A stretch of 64,000 bases of DNA from Cruorifilaria tuberocauda (taxonomy: Eukaryota > Nematoda > Chromadorea > Rhabditida > Onchocercidae). The notes beneath the pieces were generated by a model. That model had not been told where the DNA came from, did not search any database, and was given only the letters and a program-made list of their open reading frames with translations. Shown here piece by piece: positions 60,801 to 64,000 of this stretch. How positions within the stretch are numbered: the first letter of the stretch is position 1; each line of letters begins with the position of its first letter. The stretch lies in the NCBI GenBank assembly GCA_013365365.1, contig JABVXU010000012.1, positions 372,001 to 436,000 of the forward strand, given 5' to 3'. A program made the position numbers and the translations under genes.

Positions 60801-62165
60801 TTTCAAGTGCAGAATATGATAATTCTAAAGGATTTAATCAAAACTTGAGTGAATGAATTGGAAGAAACGTATCATGAACAGCTCGATGTCCAAGGTAATA
60901 CATAAAGTCCTGGAAAAACAGGCAAAAAATCCAAGTCAAGGTTGAGTCCCACGAGCTTTCGATTAGGCGGAAATTATTCCAAATATAATCATATGCAAAT
61001 ATCGCAATCGTCCTGCCTCCAAACCTATAAAATTCTATCAATAATTCTCACTACCAATATTTTTTCTCACTTAATCATTTTGCTTTCGATTTTTTGACTC
61101 AATTATCTTTCGTTACTTTCTTGATTAAATAAATGAATTCGGTTGATTATTTAACCCAATTTTTATCTTCTTTGCACTACTACTCACTTATCATTTGTCC
61201 ATACCGTTCAACATATGGATCGTTCACCTGTCGGATAATCGAGCTGTTCAGTCTCATAATTGACCGGGTAGTAATCTACAGGGGATTCATCTGTGAGACG
61301 ATTAGCCCTACCAATTCCCGATCGAACTAAATCTTCAATAAATCAAGACTATTCCTTTATTGATTCTATGGAGGGATTTCGTTATTTCGAAGTTTTAGAA
61401 TTCCAATCATCAGATATGTCGGGTAATCTCAGTAATAAGAGGAAGGTCGCTATTGCTTAAATTAATTCATTCTTTTCCCGAGAAATGTAAGAAAATTTAC
61501 TTGAAACATTGTGAGAGAATACCGGCAGAAATTGATGTAATAGAATCGTTGAGGGCAAACCGATCGTCGTGTCCGCGTAGAAATAACAAACAAAATTCAA
61601 ATACAATAAAAAGCAACCACCAAAGACTGACCTGTAAGCCGATGAGTATTTAATGGAAACCTTCCATTTGCAATATCATACTCCTGAAGACTAAAAATTT
61701 TTCAAGATACTAAAGATACTGATGCAGTCTATTTCTAAAACGGATAGGCTGAATTTGAATTAAAAATTTGATCCAATAATAGACGATCTCTGAGAGCTAA
61801 TTCACTGATTCATCCTTGCATTGAGGACAACAGGCAACCAAATGGATAGGAAATATCTTTGAAATTTTCGAGACTTCTACTTGTGGTCAGGTTATTGTGT
61901 GGGTGGTAATAAAGAATGTAACTTAACCTCTACCGAACCTATAGCTGAACTGACATAATGATGAAACGATCACTGATATCACCTGAGCAGTATAGTTGGG
62001 CACTTGATCCACACTCTCAAACATCGTTTCTTTCGGTGTTATCAAATAATAGGTATAGCGGAGGTTGTTCAAGTCAAATCGATGTAGCATACGTCGGCCT
62101 AGCGAAGTACTGGCAATGATGTAATCCAGCCGTATCTTGGTATCATTTCTCCATAGCGCTAACAT
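57809..62165 (-). CDS. agmo-1: Alkylglycerol monooxygenase (AGMO/TMEM195), fatty acid hydroxylase superfamily
   Basis: A tetrahydrobiopterin-dependent di-iron membrane enzyme that cleaves ether lipids in the ER. Exons in transcript order: 62165-61983, 61631-61501, 61024-about 60871, 60778-60691, 60508-60399, 60089-59871, 59629-59444, 59293-59094, 58257-58119, 57970-57809, about 523 residues. The N-terminus matches the family at ITPKETMFESVDQVPNY, then a membrane span (VSLWWLLFIVFEFCLLFL) and LNDSITSISAGILSQ. The metal-binding histidine boxes are all present: GHRAVHD, LHAMHHSSEYFNYTTALRQ and TPSHHRVHHGRNSYCIDRNY. The WDKIFGTFE segment follows, then C-terminal membrane helices. The C. elegans orthologue affects cuticle integrity. 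One junction (exon 3 to 4) lacks a canonical in-frame splice pair, and the last exon is weakly conserved. Confidence 0.92.
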
Positions 62166-64000
62166 ATTAGTGGATGGAGAAGAAGCTGTCCTGGGTATTA
62201 CTCGATTTTATTATTCAACAATGACGAAATCAGCGACAAACGAACCAGGGACGACTTTCAGTGAAGCTGAGAAAATTTCCCGTCAGAAGTGCTGCTGTAG
62301 TTATAATATAGCTTGATTAACCGACAATCGTCTTCTGGGATATCTAAGCTATGCTACCAACGATTTTTTCATTCCCTACTGAATCATCAACATACGAACT
62401 TGAGGAAGGAAACAGGATTGACGTGTTCAAGCAAACGAACATAATTCAGAAATGAAATTTGAAAAAGCAATGGGATAATGTGTTTTAATTTCATTTTACA
62501 CGGTCATTATTCATCCTATCAACGCTAGAGAAGCGGAAATGTGAAATCAGAAGTGAAATGAAAAGTAACGAATTAATTTTGGAACGAACTTCTTGCGCAA
62601 AACTCTACGCACGATATGAAGCACACTTTCATCAGGTGTTGATAATAGAAGCAGACGTGTGGTAATACGCCCTGAATCCCGGAGAGGTACGGAGGATATG
62701 ATGTGGTGTAGTGAAACATCCGTAACATTTTGTAGGGAATGAATGAACGGCAGGAGATTAAGTGATGGATGTTCTCAGGAAAACATCCTTGGGAATCGCG
62801 GTGGAAGTAGAAAGATAATAAGAAACCGCAAGTTTCCTTCAATCGGGACAAATATATGCCAACTTGTTCGTCCGTCGTCCATTGTCCATCCTCGTCCATT
62901 GTCCATCCCCAACGTCAAAATTGATAAGTCTCTTTCCGTTTCTCTTCTCATATTGTTTTCATTCGCTTCCTCTACTAATAGGTCAGATGATCTAGTTTCT
63001 CTTTCCAACAATCCTTTTTCAAATTCAAATTGAAGTGAAACCCACTAAGAAACGTAACGAACATAATTTCACGTTTCCCGGGAGCGACCACATAAATAAA
63101 TATAGGGGCGTGGGATACAATGAATTCTGCGCAGTCACTCCCGTCTGAACGATGACACTTTATGTATGGACCGGCGGAAGCGAGAGATAAATTGAGGAAG
63201 CTGTTGGAAAGGAAATTGAAAGCTAAGAGAGAAATAATACTGATAGTGATAAGCTCGAATGTCTTTATCGTTAAATGTGATATTTGTTTTGGTGATGAAT
63301 TGAACTGTATCTTTTCCGGTACATCTGATGCTTTCATTATCTCAACTCTGTCAAACCCTGGAAAATAAAGTCGTTGTCCCCGTTACATACTAACCTGACA
63401 AGAGCTGATAGGTCCTGATAGGAACTCATTTCAAGTTCCATTTCGTTCTCTTTCCTTCTCTCATTATTACCATACTGAAAATGATTCAGCTAATTGCAAA
63501 GCGGCGTCTTACTGCAGTTTTCCGTTTGCATATAATTTGTATTGGGATGTAAGTAGTTGAATGATGGATTGAAGTCAACGATGCTGCGATTACGAGAGCA
63601 ACTCTTCTCTTCAAAAATAGGAGCCTTCCGAATAATAGCTGATCACTGGCTAGTTATGATGGCATGCTTATATTGTACTATATTGCGCAGTTAATCTTGT
63701 AACTAAAACATTTCAGGAATGAATTTAGATTCGTTTTATTCTTCAATAATAGATGCAAGCATTGCAGATGGGAGAAGGTGTTCCTCAGATGGCTCGAAAG
63801 TAGCAGTTTTCAATAAAAAGATTCCTGTCAATACAGTTCCACTTCCTTCAATGTTCTTCATCGCCAACTGTTCCAATTATTATTTCACAAAATGGCTTTT
63901 TCATAGTTGTAAAAACATGTTGCTAATAAAACATTCGATAAGATATTCAAGTGAAATGTAGAAACTGTAAATCAAACGGTCAGATGCAGAAATGGCTAAA
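62166..64000. other. Right-end interval without an assigned gene
   Basis: It contains the AGMO promoter side and a 17-bp tandem duplication at 62875-62908. Short open frames on both strands between 62573 and 63400 overlap one another and look like chance frames. An ATG frame at 63481-63548 ends at a gtaagt donor and could be a first exon of a gene running off the right edge, but no motif supports it. Confidence 0.4.
62875..62908 (+). repeat. Perfect 17-bp tandem duplication
   Basis: Units 62875-62891 and 62892-62908 are identical and directly adjacent. Non-coding context. Confidence 0.85.

Noticed and set aside
61632..61680. Alternative AGMO exon just upstream of exon 2
   Set aside because: It looked open, but would need a non-AG acceptor before the conserved SITSISAG block. 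Using the acceptor ending at 61632 gives a perfect phase-0 exon.
63481..63761. ATG exon 63481-63548 with gtaagt donor and a possible second exon from 63717
   Set aside because: The joined product is short and matches nothing I know. It may begin a gene to the right, but support is too thin.

Overview
The window reads as AT-rich nuclear DNA from a nematode, most likely a filarial or other clade III parasite. The evidence is eukaryotic genes split into many small exons (about 40-270 bp), acceptor sites of the form TTTCAG just upstream of several start codons (as expected for spliced-leader trans-splicing), and proteins close to metazoan orthologues. All exon models were assembled by eye from splice signals, reading phase and recall of family sequences. 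No search was run.

Layout. 255-3345 (+): 3' part of ALG11, an ER mannosyltransferase. 5137-7156 (+): YKT6, an R-SNARE. 9112-12323 (+): N-myristoyltransferase. 12.3-22.3 kb: a long stretch with no gene I can defend. 22309-26568 (+): a GT92-family glycosyltransferase. 29564-32159 (+): an unrecognised small membrane protein. 32508-35615 (+): a Tip60/MYS-1 MYST acetyltransferase. 35790-42536 (+): a full-length FANCM/Hef-family protein whose helicase motifs are lost. 43677-43748 (-): tRNA-Pro(AGG). 44913-51413 (-): mitochondrial RNA polymerase, lacking only its first exon(s). 51765-52560 (+): a broken intronless eEF1B copy. 53013-57556 (+): MCM5. 57809-62165 (-): alkylglycerol monooxygenase. The last 1.8 kb is unassigned.

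Gene relations. ALG11, YKT6, NMT and the GT92 enzyme act in protein glycosylation, trafficking and lipidation, but nothing in the sequence joins them beyond proximity. The small membrane gene, Tip60 and the FANCM-like gene lie on one strand with short gaps and acceptor sites between them, so they may form an operon. The Tip60 to FANCM-like gap is the tightest at 175 bp. POLRMT and MCM5 are divergent and share a 1.6 kb interval containing the eEF1B retrocopy. MCM5 and AGMO are convergent with about 250 bp between their stop codons.

The most interesting object is the FANCM-like gene. Eighteen exons join into an uninterrupted 781-residue frame that aligns along the whole FANCM helicase core, yet the Walker A, DEAH, SAT, motif V and motif VI residues are all replaced. 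It looks like a maintained pseudo-helicase rather than a pseudogene.
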